Notes under the pieces: generated by a model
Told to the model about the DNA's origin: nothing
The model's database searches: none
The model's input: the letters and a program-made list of their open reading frames with translations, nothing else
From: Pohlia nutans
Taxonomy: Eukaryota; Streptophyta; Bryopsida; Bryales; Mniaceae
Direction: 5' to 3'
Assembly (NCBI GenBank): GCA_022496805.1
Contig: CM040093.1
Coordinates: 1,366,501 to 1,430,500, forward strand
DNA length: 64,000 nucleotides
Made by a program: the position numbers and the translations under genes
Shown here: in pieces, positions 32,455-43,716 of the stretch
Layout of the letters: each line of letters starts with the position of its first letter
Numbering within the stretch: position 1 is the stretch's first letter

Positions 32455-33490
32455 CAATAAGTGAGTCAAACAAGACCTAGAAAGAGAGTATAGCAGGGTT
32501 TACTTGAGCGGTTTTAGAAGACGTGTTGAGTTCTAATCAGACTTATTAGGCTATGACAACTTCTACTGCTAAGATAACCAAGACAGTCCTTGTTGTCCGT
32601 GGGTCGTTAATAGCTTGGGAGATGACTTAGATGACAAGGAATGCAGGCCTTGGCTAGTTAGCCAAACGTCCAAGTATAGAAATATGGGAAGAGGGTCTTG
32701 ATTTAGCTTTAGACTTCAGAGACAGTAGGATGGGAGAGAGAGAGAGAGAGGGATTTTTAGGACAGATCTAAGTTTTCTAGGCTAGAAAGTTAGCTCTTAG
32801 AATCAATAAGCGGCTAGGAGAGTGTTTGTTATCTTTCTAGAATAAAAGAGACTTTAATCACTGCTGTCCAAGACAATACAGTTACTTGGTGGGCAAAGAC
32901 AACTCATGGCTAGACAGTGTACAGTAAAGCTTCTTGGAATAATAGAGTTGAGACTCACTTTATATAATAAGAGAAAGCAGTGTAGAGTAAGGACTAGAAA
33001 GTAAGCAATGTGGAGTAAAGACTAGAAAGTAAGCTAGTACAGAGGAAAGAGACTGTCATTCATTCCGTGGTCTCCAAGGATATGATAAGAGAAACAAGCA
33101 ATGTAGAGTAATGGCTAGGAAGTAAGCTAGTGTAGAGAAAGAGATTGTCATTCATTCCTTGGCCTCCAAGGATATAATAAGAGAAACAAGCAGTGCCGAG
33201 TGAGGGCGAGGAAACAAGCTAGTACAAGAAAAAGAGACTGTCATTCATTCCTTGGTCTCCAAGGGGAGAGAAAATACATGTATAGTACTGTGTACAACAC
33301 TTGATGCAAAATCCCAGCAGGGCCATGACCAGTTCGGGTGAATGAACCAGTGGTGTTTGTCTAATTGCTTGCTTTTCTTATACTATTCTACCCTAACTAC
33401 GTGCGTGCTTTCCCAGTTCCACCGCCTGTCGTCCTTGTCGTCCATAATCTCCGTGGCTTATCTTTGCTATGGTGCGCGGTAACAATGGTG
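32455..33490. repeat. Core repeat unit, copy 2 (diverged)
   Basis: About 1 kb, rich in CTAGAAAG, TCCAAGG and AGTCTTTA-like motifs, with a GAGAGAGAGAGAGAGG run near 32736. Its right end (33414-33488) matches the right end of the unit at 4861-5800. It includes the 92-bp tandem repeats listed separately. No open frame of interest. Confidence 0.4.
32962..33275. repeat. 92-bp tandem repeat, about three copies
   Basis: Units begin ATAATAAGAGAAA(C)AAGCA near 32962, 33083 and 33175 and run through GTAGAGTAA, GGAAGTAAGCTAGT, AGAGA(C/T)TGTCATTCATTCC to TCCAAGGATAT. The first unit carries an internal duplication of about 29 bp. Each ends in CCTTGGTCTCCAAGG, a short inverted repeat. Confidence 0.8.
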
Positions 33491-33529
33491 TTCTGCTGCT
33501 AATGTCCCCGAGATGTTTAATTTCTGTTC

Positions 33530-33965
33530 ATGTGCATATGGGATGCACTTCCTGATCACAAGATGCACCTTTTGATCACGGGGTGCATCTCGTGTATACA
33601 TGGTGCTAATCGAGCTCACTTAGCACACCTCTTGATCAGGGGTGCACCTATAATCTTAAGATGCACCCTATGTTCAGTAGATGTACACTTTGATCAAATG
33701 ATACATCCCGTACACACGAAGTGCACTTCGTGCTCACTAGATGCACTTCGTGTGCAAAGGATGCACCATATGATCAGGAGGTGCACACCTTGATCACGAG
33801 ATTCATTCCATGTACACAATGTGCAACTCCTATGTATTGGATGCACCTCGTGAGCACGGGGTCCACCTCATAATCATATGGTGCACGCCTTGATCACGTG
33901 ATGCATACCATACACACGAGATGCATCCAGTGCACATAAGATGCACATTGTACGCACGAGATAAT
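33530..33965. repeat. Degenerate 20-24-nt array of GATGCACNNNNTGATCACG-type units
   Basis: About eighteen units run with alternating GATGCAC/GTGCA(T/C)C and GATCA(C/G) or CACACGAG halves. Both orientations of TGCA and GATC palindromes recur. Unit length drifts between about 19 and 24 nt, and there are no constant-length unique spacers, so it is a minisatellite and not a CRISPR array. It follows core unit copy 2. Confidence 0.75.
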
Positions 33966-34519
33966 GTGAACGTGAGAATTATTGTGGTAAAAAATTGGCA
34001 GGTAAAAAAGTTGTAGTGTTAAATTAAGATAGTTACTATTAAGTACAAAGTGACGGTTATTGGCGAGGGTGGTCGAAACTGCGGATGAATAGTTCATGTC
34101 AGGACATAGTGTTGGCTAGGGTTTGGAGGGTAGAGGGAGGAGCGGGGAGCTAACTCTCATCAATTCGTTATTGGAGTTACAGAGTGGTATGAGGGAGACA
34201 GGAGAGGCGCAGGCCGTAGGAGATGATGGCTAATGGGAGATAGAGCCGGATCTTAGCACTATAACTACTACATTGATTATAGTTGAATACCTTTGAAGAA
34301 GGGGCAAAACCCTATTGATTGTGTGTACGAGTATTGTTTTTGGGTGTGTTGAAGTGTGATTGATTGTATTGCTGTAGGAAAATATAGAGTAAGAGGTTGC
34401 AGGTTGTTAGTACAAACAAGCCCTATTAGGATTTGAGCAGTAGAATACTACGAAAGCCGGGATAGAGTAACGGCAATTTCAGGGTTTTAGAGCGATTTTG
34501 GGACAAGGACTGTCAACCT
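33966..34519. other. Spacer before the copia remnant; 5' LTR not found
   Basis: No copy of the 3' LTR start (TGTTGATATAGGG) is present here, so the 5' LTR and gag of the copia element appear lost. No other gene recognised. Confidence 0.45.
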
Positions 34520-37500
34520 TCCCTTAGGGAGAAAATCTCCCTTCACAACCACAAGTCACATACCACCTGAAAATAGTTGTTTCCATTTGTATCGCCTCAT
34601 TTCGTCGAAGAGAGTGATTTCGGGAGCTGATACGGTGTTTGAGGCCGTGGGCAAAGGCTAATCGTATTGGCCACCGAGATCAATGGCCGTATGAAGACAA
34701 TCACTATCAACGATGTTGTCCACGTTCCCAAATTAAAGGCCAATTTTTTATTGGTGAGGCACTTGGTTGCAAAACACTTGCGTGTTGAATTTGGTAATAC
34801 TTGGAGCCTTGTGTTGTCACCAAGTCTAGACAAGGTGGCCATCATAGAAGAAATCAACGGCGTTAACCACATCAAGTTTTCGTAGGTGCATACGTGTGAA
34901 TTGGTGGCGTTGGCGCAATCAAGTTAGAGTTGTCGCATCGTCGAGTCAACCATTTGATTGTCAAAAGTGTGAAAACACTTCGTGACATAGTAAGCAGCAT
35001 AAACCTACTTCAATCACATGTAAATTTTTTTTCATTCACTTGTGAGGATTGCATTGAGGGCACTTGAGCAACAACGATTACTATTCTTGCAACCGAGCCT
35101 TTGGGAACTGTTCATTCCAATTTGTGTGTGGCCTGATGAAGACGACGTTGATTGGGGGATGCATGTAATTTGCGACCTCTCGGGAAGGTCACTTCCAAAT
35201 ATTACGTAAAAACGTGCAAACAAGTGATTTTCAACCCCCTATATACTTTTTTATAAAGTTTGACATGACTCCAAATTTTTGAGTGTGGTCACATAATCAT
35301 TGTATCTTTTATTTCAGAAAACTCTTACTTCAATTAAATTCAAAACCAATTCTAAAAACACAATTGAAACTAGCTCTAAAATACAAAAATTAGTTGCATA
35401 GTGTATTTATTTACTTCAAAAATTTGTAAGAAATTAATTTGAACAAAGAAAATTCCCAAAACTTCACAATATATACTTTCAACATAATGAAACATCCTGT
35501 AATTTTTTCAAGTTGTTTGATTCATTATTTATAATGTAATATAGGGGGTCAAAGATTTGTTCGCACGTGATACACATAAAATACATTGAGTGAACTCCCC
35601 GAGTGCGACCTTCATTGATGACTTTTCAAAGAAGATTTGGCTCTATCCAATCAAGGCCAAGAGCGAGTGCTTTGACAAGTTCAAGGAGTTCAAGGCGTTG
35701 TTGGAAAAGCAATCCGAGAAGAAGATCAAGGTATTTTGATCCGACAACAACGGCGAATTCATGTCCAACAAGTTTGATGAATTTTTTAAGAAAGAAGGCA
35801 TTGCACGTCAAACATTGGCCTCATATACCCCTCAACAAAATAAAGTTGCAAAGCGCACAAATCAAGCCATTGTGGAGATAGCAAGGAGCATGTTGCACGC
35901 TCAAAACTTGAAGTTGGAGCTTTGGACTGAAGCGGTAGTGAATGCGTTGTATACTCGCAATCGATGCCCTATAACTGCGGTTGCAATATCTGACACCTGA
36001 GTAAGCGTGGAGTGGAAGACAACCTTGTGTTGCACAGATACGCATCTTTGAATGTATTGCTTTTGCAAAGGTACCAGATATTTGTAGGACTAAACTTGAG
36101 GCAATGGCCGAAAAGTGTGTGTTTCTTGGATATTGTGAAGGTACCAAGGTGTATAGGCTCATGTTCATGGAGACGAAGAAGATCATTCGTTCGCGCGATG
36201 TCACTTTTTGTGAGGAGTTTACAGTTGGGCTTCATTTGAAGGATGGTTCAAGTGGGAGATGTGGAGACGTTATTGTTGACACATCCTCCAAATCCCCTAT
36301 TGTTGATGTTGGTAATGAAGATGAAAGTGAAGAGGATGGCGAGTTCGAGGACCAAGAATGGCACAAAAGAGGTGCAACGAGCACAAGTGGAGAACGCTTC
36401 TTCAAGTAATCGGCAATATCCCAAGAGAGCACGCAAGCCACTTGGAGAATGATAGAAAAAAAACATCTTCCGTCCAAATGATGACGAGCATGCAAATGTG
36501 GCCTTGTCGGACGGTCCATTAACCATTCGTGAAGCCATGCAAGGTGAGAATGCAGTCAAATGGGAGCAAGCCATACAAAAGAAGTATGAATAATTGATTG
36601 CTAATGGCACGTAGGAATTGACTCCCATTTCTAAAGGTCGCAACTCCATTGATTGCAAGTGGACGATTAATACAAAAAAGGATGCTTCCGGTGATGTGGT
36701 ACACTACAAATCAAAGCTTGTGGCAAAGGGGTTTGCGCAAATTCAAATGGTGGATTTACATGAGATGTTTGCTTCCGTGGCTAAATTCACCACCATTTGA
36801 TGCATTCTTGCGATTAGGGTGGCCATAGATTTGAAAATTCATCAAATGGATGTGAGGACGGCATTCTTGAGTGATGATTTGGAGGTGGATATCTACATTG
36901 AGTAACCTAAGGGATTTGTGTATTTAGGTAAAGAGAACTATGTTTGCAGACTCAAGAAGTCATTGTATGGGTTAAAATAATCTCCAAGGGCATAGTATCA
37001 AAAGATTGACGCATATCCTGTGCAATGCGGATTCACTAGACGCATTGCGAATCATAGCTTGTATTTTATGCAATAGGGTCAACATGTTGTGATTGTAATT
37101 ATATATGTTGACGACTTGATCATTCTTGCAAGCCTCATGAGTTCTATGAAGGCGCTCAAGACCATGCTTGAGGAATGTGAGATGAACGACCTTGGTGAAT
37201 TGCAATTTTGTTTTGGAGTTGAGTTTGTGAGAGATAGGGCAACGCATATTATCACGATGAGCCAAAACAAATATGTATTAGATGTGCTCAAGTGATTTGG
37301 GATGGAAAATTGCAAGCCCATTGCAACACCATTAAATGTCAATTCCAAGCTTGTCAAGCTCACCGAAGAAGAGTATGTGTCGGAGGCACAATCAATGTTG
37401 GAGGCACCATATAAGCAAGCGGTAGGGTCATTGATGTATGCAATGATTGCAACACGGCTGGACCTTGTGTATCCAATTAGCATGGTGAATCAACACATGG

Positions 37501-38095
37501 CAAGTTCACACTCAAAGCATTAGATGGCAGTGAAGAGGATCATGCGCTACTTAAAGAAGACAATTGATGTGAAGTTATGTTTTGGTGGCTTTGACATTGT
37601 GTTGAGTGGTTATTACGATGCGAACTACGCAAGAGACATGGACGATTGAAAATTTACCACAGACTACATGTTCAAGGTTGGATTAGGCGTAGTATCGTGG
37701 AATAGCAAGCGGCAACAAACTACGGCCACGACCATGGTAGAGGCGGAGTACATGGCGACAAACTGCGGTACTAAGAAGGTCATTTGGTTGGGACAACTAA
37801 TGGTGAATGTGGGTTGTGTGCAAAGAGAGGCTACAATGATCATGTGTGACGAAGGGAGCATTTCACTTGCAAAGAACCCGACACATCATTCACGCACAAA
37901 GCACATCGATGTGCAATATCACTTCATTCGGGAGAAGGTGGAGATGGGAGTTATACAATTAGAGTATTGTCAATGGAGCACATGGTGGCGAATGTGTTCA
38001 CAAAGGGTCTTACACGAGATCGATATGAAAGACTAGTAAGGACTAGCATTTGGATTTAACGGCTTTGGCTCTACGTAAGGTGGGAGTATTAAAGT
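34520..38095 (+). pseudogene. Ty1/copia retrotransposon pol remnant (protease, integrase, RT, RNase H)
   Basis: Recognisable order: protease-to-integrase linker near 34660-34880 (VVHVPKLKANFL..VRHLV), integrase near 35610-36000 (FSKKIWLYPIKAKSE, SDNNGEF, EGIARQTLASYTPQQN), RT near 36540-37300 (DCKWTINTKK, QMDVRTAFL, YGLK, VIIYVDDLIILAS), and RNase H near 37600-38030 (VEAEYMA..IWLGQLM, KNPTHHSRTKHIDVQYHFIRE). At least ten in-frame stops and several frameshifts interrupt it, for example the TGA at 35738-35740 just before SDNNGEF. The copy cannot be functional. No gag or 5' LTR is seen, and a 425-bp MITE sits inside the integrase segment. Confidence 0.9.
35179..35603 (+). mobile_element. 425-bp MITE with 8-bp target duplication (hAT-like), copy A
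   Basis: It interrupts the copia integrase. TGCGACCT at 35171-35178 is repeated exactly at 35604-35611. Terminal repeats: CTCGGGAAGGTCACT on the left, and CTCGGGGAGTTCACT as reverse complement on the right. Removing the element plus one target copy restores an uninterrupted integrase reading through TFIDDFSKK. The interior is AT-rich and non-coding. An 8-bp duplication fits hAT elements; 9 bp (MULE) is less consistent. Confidence 0.85.
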
Positions 38096-38367
38096 TGTTG
38101 ATATAGGGTAGTGTTGCTAGAAGCCAAAGGGATTTGGGTGGAAATAAATAATGTGTGGGAGAAGGTTAAGGGCATGGACTGATCCTAGAGGCTTTTAGTG
38201 GTGGGTTATCCCATATGGGTTGTTATGCACACCTCCTAGTGTACACTTCTTGAGGAGGGAAGCTCTTCAATAATACTCATCTCTTTCTACACATTCCTTG
38301 TATTTGTGTATGTGCCTTGTGTATTCTTCTATTACCTTCAATAAAAAAACCCCAAAGAAACTCAACA
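38096..38367 (+). mobile_element. 3' LTR of the copia element
   Basis: A 272-bp segment starting TGTTGA and ending TCAACA (perfect 6-bp inverted repeat), placed directly after a purine-rich tract (AAGGTGGGAGTATTAAAG, 38077-38094) typical of a polypurine tract. It has GAGGGAAGCTCTTCAATAATACTC and T-rich sequence in the position of R/U5. The partner LTR was not found. Confidence 0.75.
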
Positions 38368-38430
38368 TGCTTCATGATACCTGATGGAAAACTCTTCCTA
38401 CATAGCATTAATTTACTCATGATCCTTGAA

Positions 38431-38776
38431 CCCTTAAACGACATTTCAGGTCCTGAGTAGGCAGTCCTAGGCATCTCTGAGCACATGTAGATTTTATATG
38501 TAGGCCGGGCATGGGCACATGACTAATCACAACAAAGAATAAAGCACACAAGGAATCAATTGGGAACTTGGACAAGAATCAAAAGATCCTCCAATACCTT
38601 TGATATAGACATTGCGAACAAGCATGGAAGTACTTGTTGATGCAATTAAGCACACCAAATGCCTCACCTTGTGGTGCATCCAATGATCCATGTTTGGTAA
38701 GGAGTTGGGTAGTGTTCCTGCTAGAAACAAGATTCCTTGCAAATCAAGCCTATGGGCTTGGAAAGACGTTTAAGGG
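38431..38776. mobile_element. TTAA-type MITE (piggyBac-like ends), copy 3
   Basis: Left end CCCTTAAACGAC; right end, as reverse complement, CCCTTAAACGTC, 11 of 12 matching. Flanks are TGAA (38427-38430) and TTAA (38777-38780), consistent with a TTAA duplication with one later change. 346 bp, non-coding. Confidence 0.6.
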
Positions 38777-38780
38777 TTAA

Positions 38781-39318
38781 CAGCACCTTTGATAAGATCG
38801 TACAAGGAAAGCATAGTTAACCGGTACAATTCCAGACCAGCACCTTGCAAAGTCATATTGATTTCAAGGGTCGTCCCTAAGGTGCAACGATATCCAGAAC
38901 GATAAAAGTGAAGAACACATGTCGACATATAACCAGAAAGAAGCATGTGCTTACCCAAAGGTGCACTATTCACATGACTAGAACTGATTGGGCTAAGTGC
39001 AGAGATCCAAAACCAATTGGTGCGCTCTGTTTATCAAGCGCAATGACCAAACACTCCGCCAAGTATCTGAGGTAATGTTTTCCAATCAATCTGCCTACTC
39101 TATATACGTATAATCATCTTCATGGTGAAAGATAAGAAGCCAATATCAAAAATATACCCACCTGTTTTCAGAGCTCCCAAAAAACAGCCCAAACCACTCT
39201 ACAGTACAGATAGACCACTGCTGGTCACAGAATTTCACAAAGCCCCCGCGGCTACCAAATCAATTACGAAAGAAACCCCACGTTGCGTGAATGGTAGAGT
39301 ACGCAAGAGGAATCACCA
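38781..39318. other. 3' flank of the E2 gene
   Basis: Probably contains the 3' UTR and polyadenylation region of the minus-strand E2 gene. A plus-strand open frame from 39122 is judged a shadow. Confidence 0.4.
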
Positions 39319-41518
39319 CTACAATTTTGGTGGCATAGATTCTGGTACTCCTTGTGACCTCATCAATTTCTTGATTATCAGGGCAAGGATTGCAATTGTC
39401 AAAGCAATAGCTAAAAATGTCAGAGTAGAATCGCTGGGCGGTTGTGGCACTGCATGCCTTACTTGAGCGGCAGCAACTGCTTGTACAGGATGGACGTCTG
39501 CTTGCGCTTGTTGCTGGGGTTGTGTCTCTGGAGCGTCACCAGGAAGAGCTAACCGATCCTCCGCAATGGAGCTTACTGGACCAGCACTAGCATTCACTTC
39601 AACCTCATGCACATTCTCAACCACTGCTTCACTTGCTGGCTCCTCAGCAACAAGGGTCTTCTCGCACTCTTGGTCCCCATCATCATCCTCCACAGACTCC
39701 GCTTCCCCATTTGCAAGCGGCAGCTCGGGCATTGGTGGAAGTTTTTGAATCATAGCTTCATGTATCTAGACCGATCCCAAAGGCAGGGTACCAGTAAGTT
39801 ATCGTATGAACCAGAAATGCACAATTTGTGGAACACAATGAACGCCAATGGACGCAACCATGTACAATTTCGCAAACGGTCTTGAATGACAGCAAGTATT
39901 CATAAAATATAACGGCAATTAGAGTGGTAACATACCTCATCAATCAAAGCTTGGCGTTCTGCGTTACCGAACTTTGGAGCTGAGAGTCTTGATTTGATGG
40001 CCAATGCACGGCGCTCCTCCTTGGTGTAATCCAACGACCCTAGAGCACCATCTGGCTTTGTAGGCATGAACGCTATCAGAGCAACCAGGGCCGTCCGCAC
40101 TGCTCAGTTACAGGAACCATAGTTCAGTGAAGCTTGAAGTTATTTAAACCCTTTCCATGACTGAGGCTTGAAACGGGTTTCTTTCACTAAAGAAATGCCA
40201 CACCCTAATATTTCAAAGGAGCATTTTCAGAATCAAGTCCATGAGAAACATCTCAAAAACTCAAACTAATTTGAAATGGCAGTTTTAGAAGAATTTGTAG
40301 GCCACAGTACTTTCAGGGCCCAATAATTGTGAACAGTCGCTCTAAATGCGTACTGAAGGTAATTATTCCAGTCTTAAACACACGTATTCTATTCTAACTG
40401 CTACAACTTTCAAGTGATTATGATGTTCTTGATCAAGAAGCTCTATGGCGACAACTCAAGACACAGAGACAAAACGTAAGGTACATACCACTCCAGGATG
40501 GTTGCCAATGCTCCGGATGGTGTTGAGAAATGCTCAAACATATCTTTGTTTGAGTTTCGAATCGGCCGTTTGGCTGCAGGAACACAGTCAATACTGATGA
40601 GCATAAAAATCTTCCAATGCAGGCATCCTAATTGAATGGTTCCTTTTTAGGGCATCCAAATTGACCCAAGTTGCGTTTTGGTAAAGTGGCTGAAATCATT
40701 ATGATCACTCTACTGATCTCTTGCACTATACAGTGCGCTCTACACACTCTTTCGCATGGGCGTCAGGGAAAACTCACAACACATGAGACATGTCATTCAG
40801 GTGCACACACTTCAGCCTACTTTTCCAGACATCCAAAGCTACTAGTCAAGCATAAAGGCAATGAAACAGGAGAGTGCCATGAACTAGAGCAGCTAAGAGA
40901 TTGAGCTGCACATGCGAGAAACGAAGCAATGTCTCGTTTGAAAATCCGACAACCAGAGTTGATATACCAATAAGAAAAAATCACTATCTAGAGCTCTTGG
41001 TTCTGCTTAGAAACTAAAAACGTCGAGACAATTACCAACGACGCAGCTGTCAGAGACTTACTGTGAGGAGCATAAAGGCAGGGGGCTTGAACGGATACTC
41101 TGGAGGCAACTGGATGCGGCCATGATATATGCCACCCTCAAACTCTGAATCCGAAGGACCACGTATTGCGAAATGCCATTCAAATATATTGTCCTGCTCG
41201 TGCAGAAAGCACAAGTCAGACATCATAATTAATTGCAGTACATGTAAGCCTGCTGTCATTTGCATCTTTAGATGCCCATATTTAACAACCGCGTTCTTTA
41301 AAAAATACTTTACAGTGAGAAGTGATTGATATAATCTTAAAAAATCGAAACAATCTAAGGAAAAAGTGTCCTCGAAATCAGTCCCTAGAAAAAGACTTCG
41401 AGCGTACCTCAAGAGGGAGGCTCATGTAGTCAGCGATCCGATTGTTCTGCATCTCCTTCACTTCCTGAAGGATGCGTTTGACCGCCGGATTCTTCATGTT
41501 ATATTTCTCCTCCGCCAT
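39319..41518 (-). CDS. ER-anchored ubiquitin-conjugating enzyme E2, UBC32/33/34 (UBE2J) type
   Basis: Five coding exons on the minus strand: 41518-41408, 41193-41062, 40573-40489, 40099-39936 and 39765-39319. They join without frame conflict to 312 codons, close to the usual length. The UBC fold spans about residues 10-165: NPAVKRILQEVKEM, FEWHFAIRGPSDSEFEGGIYHGRI, PPEYPFKPP, then NGRFET..KICLSIS with the catalytic Cys, and HPEHWQPSWS. The linker is acidic (EDDDGDQECE). A single C-terminal membrane span (LTFLAIALTIAILALIIKKL) makes it tail-anchored. Family members transfer ubiquitin in ER-associated degradation at the ER surface; the Arabidopsis homologue UBC32 is linked to ERAD and stress responses. 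Start: the first ATG after a 5'-UTR intron. No disabling change was seen. It is the only evidently intact host gene in the window. Confidence 0.93.
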
Positions 41519-42510
41519 CTTGCCTAATTGAACTGGAAAATAAGCTTCAGATGATCATGCAAAAAACCAACCAAAAATCATCCAATAGCAGTAGACGCGC
41601 TCACTCACCACCCGAACACCAAAAAGCACCGCTTTGAGCAAACCCTTTTGATCCTCTCAGAATTCTCGCTTCCAAGAATACAAATCAACAATCAGACAGT
41701 TACTAGAGAACACCCCAGCTTCATAAATCGTTCCCAGCACGCGGCCAGGCAAAACCCTGCTCTTTTAATAATTAAAACCTAGTTTCCTGCAAACATTGAA
41801 AATGTCCCTCGAAATGCAGCTGTTGCAAAAGCATTCAAAGCTGCAATAAATTTTCGTTAAATTTTGTCGGAAAAAAACCAGTCAAGACTTGGAACTCGTC
41901 CACGCTCATGCCAAGACCCCTTCTCTACTGATCACCTCTCTGACCAGAAACCCTAATGATTGAATGAGTACCCTCGAACCGTGCTAGAACGCCGAATGCG
42001 AATTCAATTCATGTTCATGTGCGTGATTCGAAATGAAAACCCAAATGAAAATCGAAGCAGCACACTGGAATTGTCAAGAGAATAAATGCGCAGGATTCCG
42101 GGCAGAGCGATGCGAGAGAGGAGGGGACTGAGTGCGTGAAGAGCGAGTGGGGCACGGGGAAGCTGCGGGCACGGGCATGGGCACGGGCACGGGTATGGGT
42201 GCAACGTGGTAACGTGGCGTCCACGAGCGCGACGAATCAGAGGCAGAGTTATATTTTGTCTGGCTGCTAAAGGCTTGTTCGCACCTCGCTTTATGTAATG
42301 TGAGAGAATTGTAGATAAAACCTGTGAAGCTGGTTGTAGGTAGTTAGATTCACACTGGTTCAGGCTATTGTACGGCTCCCGAATTTCTAGGCTAATAATA
42401 CGTACATGGCGTTCAGACATACGGGCAGAGTTACATATATATATATACCTGCCTCGTAGCTGTAATGATAAGAATTTTAGCCGGGCAGTCACACCTGCAA
42501 TGTCATGAGG
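41519..42510 (-). promoter_or_regulatory. 5' UTR with intron, and promoter region of the E2 gene
   Basis: A short 5'-UTR intron is supported by a donor GGTG/GTGAGT (exon end 41609) and acceptor TTTTCCAG (exon resumes 41532), 76 nt, just before the ATG at 41518. Upstream sequence to about 42200 is plausible leader and promoter. The transcription start is not visible. Confidence 0.5.
42167..42199 (+). promoter_or_regulatory. Perfect G-quadruplex motif upstream of the E2 gene
   Basis: Six GGG runs spaced by exactly three bases (GGGCAC/GGGCAT/GGGTAT) lie on the plus strand, which is the template strand for the minus-strand E2 gene. This satisfies the G3N1-7 rule with two spare runs. It is also a hexanucleotide slippage repeat. 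Confidence 0.7.
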
Positions 42511-42519
42511 TTACGTAGT

Positions 42520-43716
42520 AGTGCAAATAGTGGGTGTCATATTCTGCTTTTTGGCTGTCTACGTGATCACTGTCACCTCTCTCACTTCGCTGCACGCATC
42601 TTCCCCACCTCCCTTCTGTCTGAGGTATATCTTGCTGGCTTGTCTACTTGTCTTGTGCTCTCCTCGATCAGTGTTTTTGTTGGCGTTCTCTTCCGCGTCT
42701 GCCCTGTCTGTGTGGCGCCGTACAGGCGTTTTGAGATTTTTTTTCCTCCCGCACTTGAATTGCGATGTTTTTGGGGTCGTGCTGGTGAATACCCTTGCCG
42801 CGCCTGATTCATTTCCGTGTATGTTTGGCACTCTGCACAATCCCTGGCACGTGCTACCGATTTAGGTCCTGCTGTGGCGCTTTCGTGCTATGCGACCCTC
42901 ATTCAGGTTTTGCGTACCCTCTTGTTTTTTTTCTGCCGCTCATTCTGAGGTTCTTCTTACACGATCCAATACTTTCGTGGTGCTGTCATTGAGGAATTTT
43001 TGGTCGACGGAGAAAAATCGCGGCATTATCAGGTGCGCTTCAAACTTCTCCAGAACTCTCCTGATCTATGTTTTTATTGCCGACTACTTTAGGGTTTGAT
43101 TTCGTTAGCACTGTTCTGCGTGTAAGACGATGTGTTGTATTCATAAATGTCCTCAATCAATGTGCAATTAGTCCATCGCATGAGGTTTAGGGTTCAGAGT
43201 CCTCTGTAATTTGGTATTACGGTGTATTGTAAATTTTTCTCCTTGAACTTCACGTGGTAGTGTCAAGGAATGTGTCGATGGCTGCTGGTTCAGGCAAAAT
43301 GGTTTAGAGTACTATGCGGCAATGTCAAGGAATGAAATTTTACTTGCGCTGTAGGTTTCAATTATTGTCAAGTAGACGTAGTGTTTTCATTACATTTTAG
43401 GGTGCATTGTGTCAATCGCCTGAGGTGTAGGATTTAGGGTCCTTTGTTTTTTGTTTTATCGAATTCATTGTGCTGTGTAGTATGGAATGTGACAATAAAG
43501 ATGTAGGATTTACAGTTTGGATTTTGGGTGAATTCCTATCAATCACTTCGTTGTTTTGGCTGGAAACTCTACAATCTTGGTGTGCTACATTTCAAATTGT
43601 TTTACGTATTTGACAAATGGATTGGTCGTACACGTTTAGGGTTTCAACCAAAGGGTACAAAATTGCGGATACAATTCCATAACTGTGAAGGTTTAATGTG
43701 ATCTAGATTGCCCTAT
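42520..43716. other. Intergenic stretch, no gene assigned
   Basis: Several overlapping open frames on both strands at 42505-43100 have no recognisable domain. Repeated TTTAGGGTTC-like and CAATGTCAAGGAATG segments occur near 43190-43440, probably local duplications. It may include the 5' end of the Harbinger element. Confidence 0.4.

Noticed and set aside
33530..33965. CRISPR-like array
   Set aside because: Units drift in length and sequence, there are no constant repeats with unique equal-length spacers, and the surroundings are eukaryotic. It is a minisatellite.
34300..34560. 5' LTR of the copia element
   Set aside because: No sequence matching the 3' LTR start or interior could be found; the element seems 5'-truncated.
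36012..36658. Several overlapping plus and minus ORFs of 70-136 aa
   Set aside because: They are shadows of the copia RT-integrase linker region.
39122..39466. 114-aa plus-strand ORF MVKDKKPISK..
   Set aside because: It overlaps the 3' end and membrane-span exon of the E2 gene in antisense; no independent support.
42505..43099. Overlapping ORFs on both strands upstream of the E2 gene
   Set aside because: Mutually antisense and without domains or splice logic; probably chance in a GC-richer segment.
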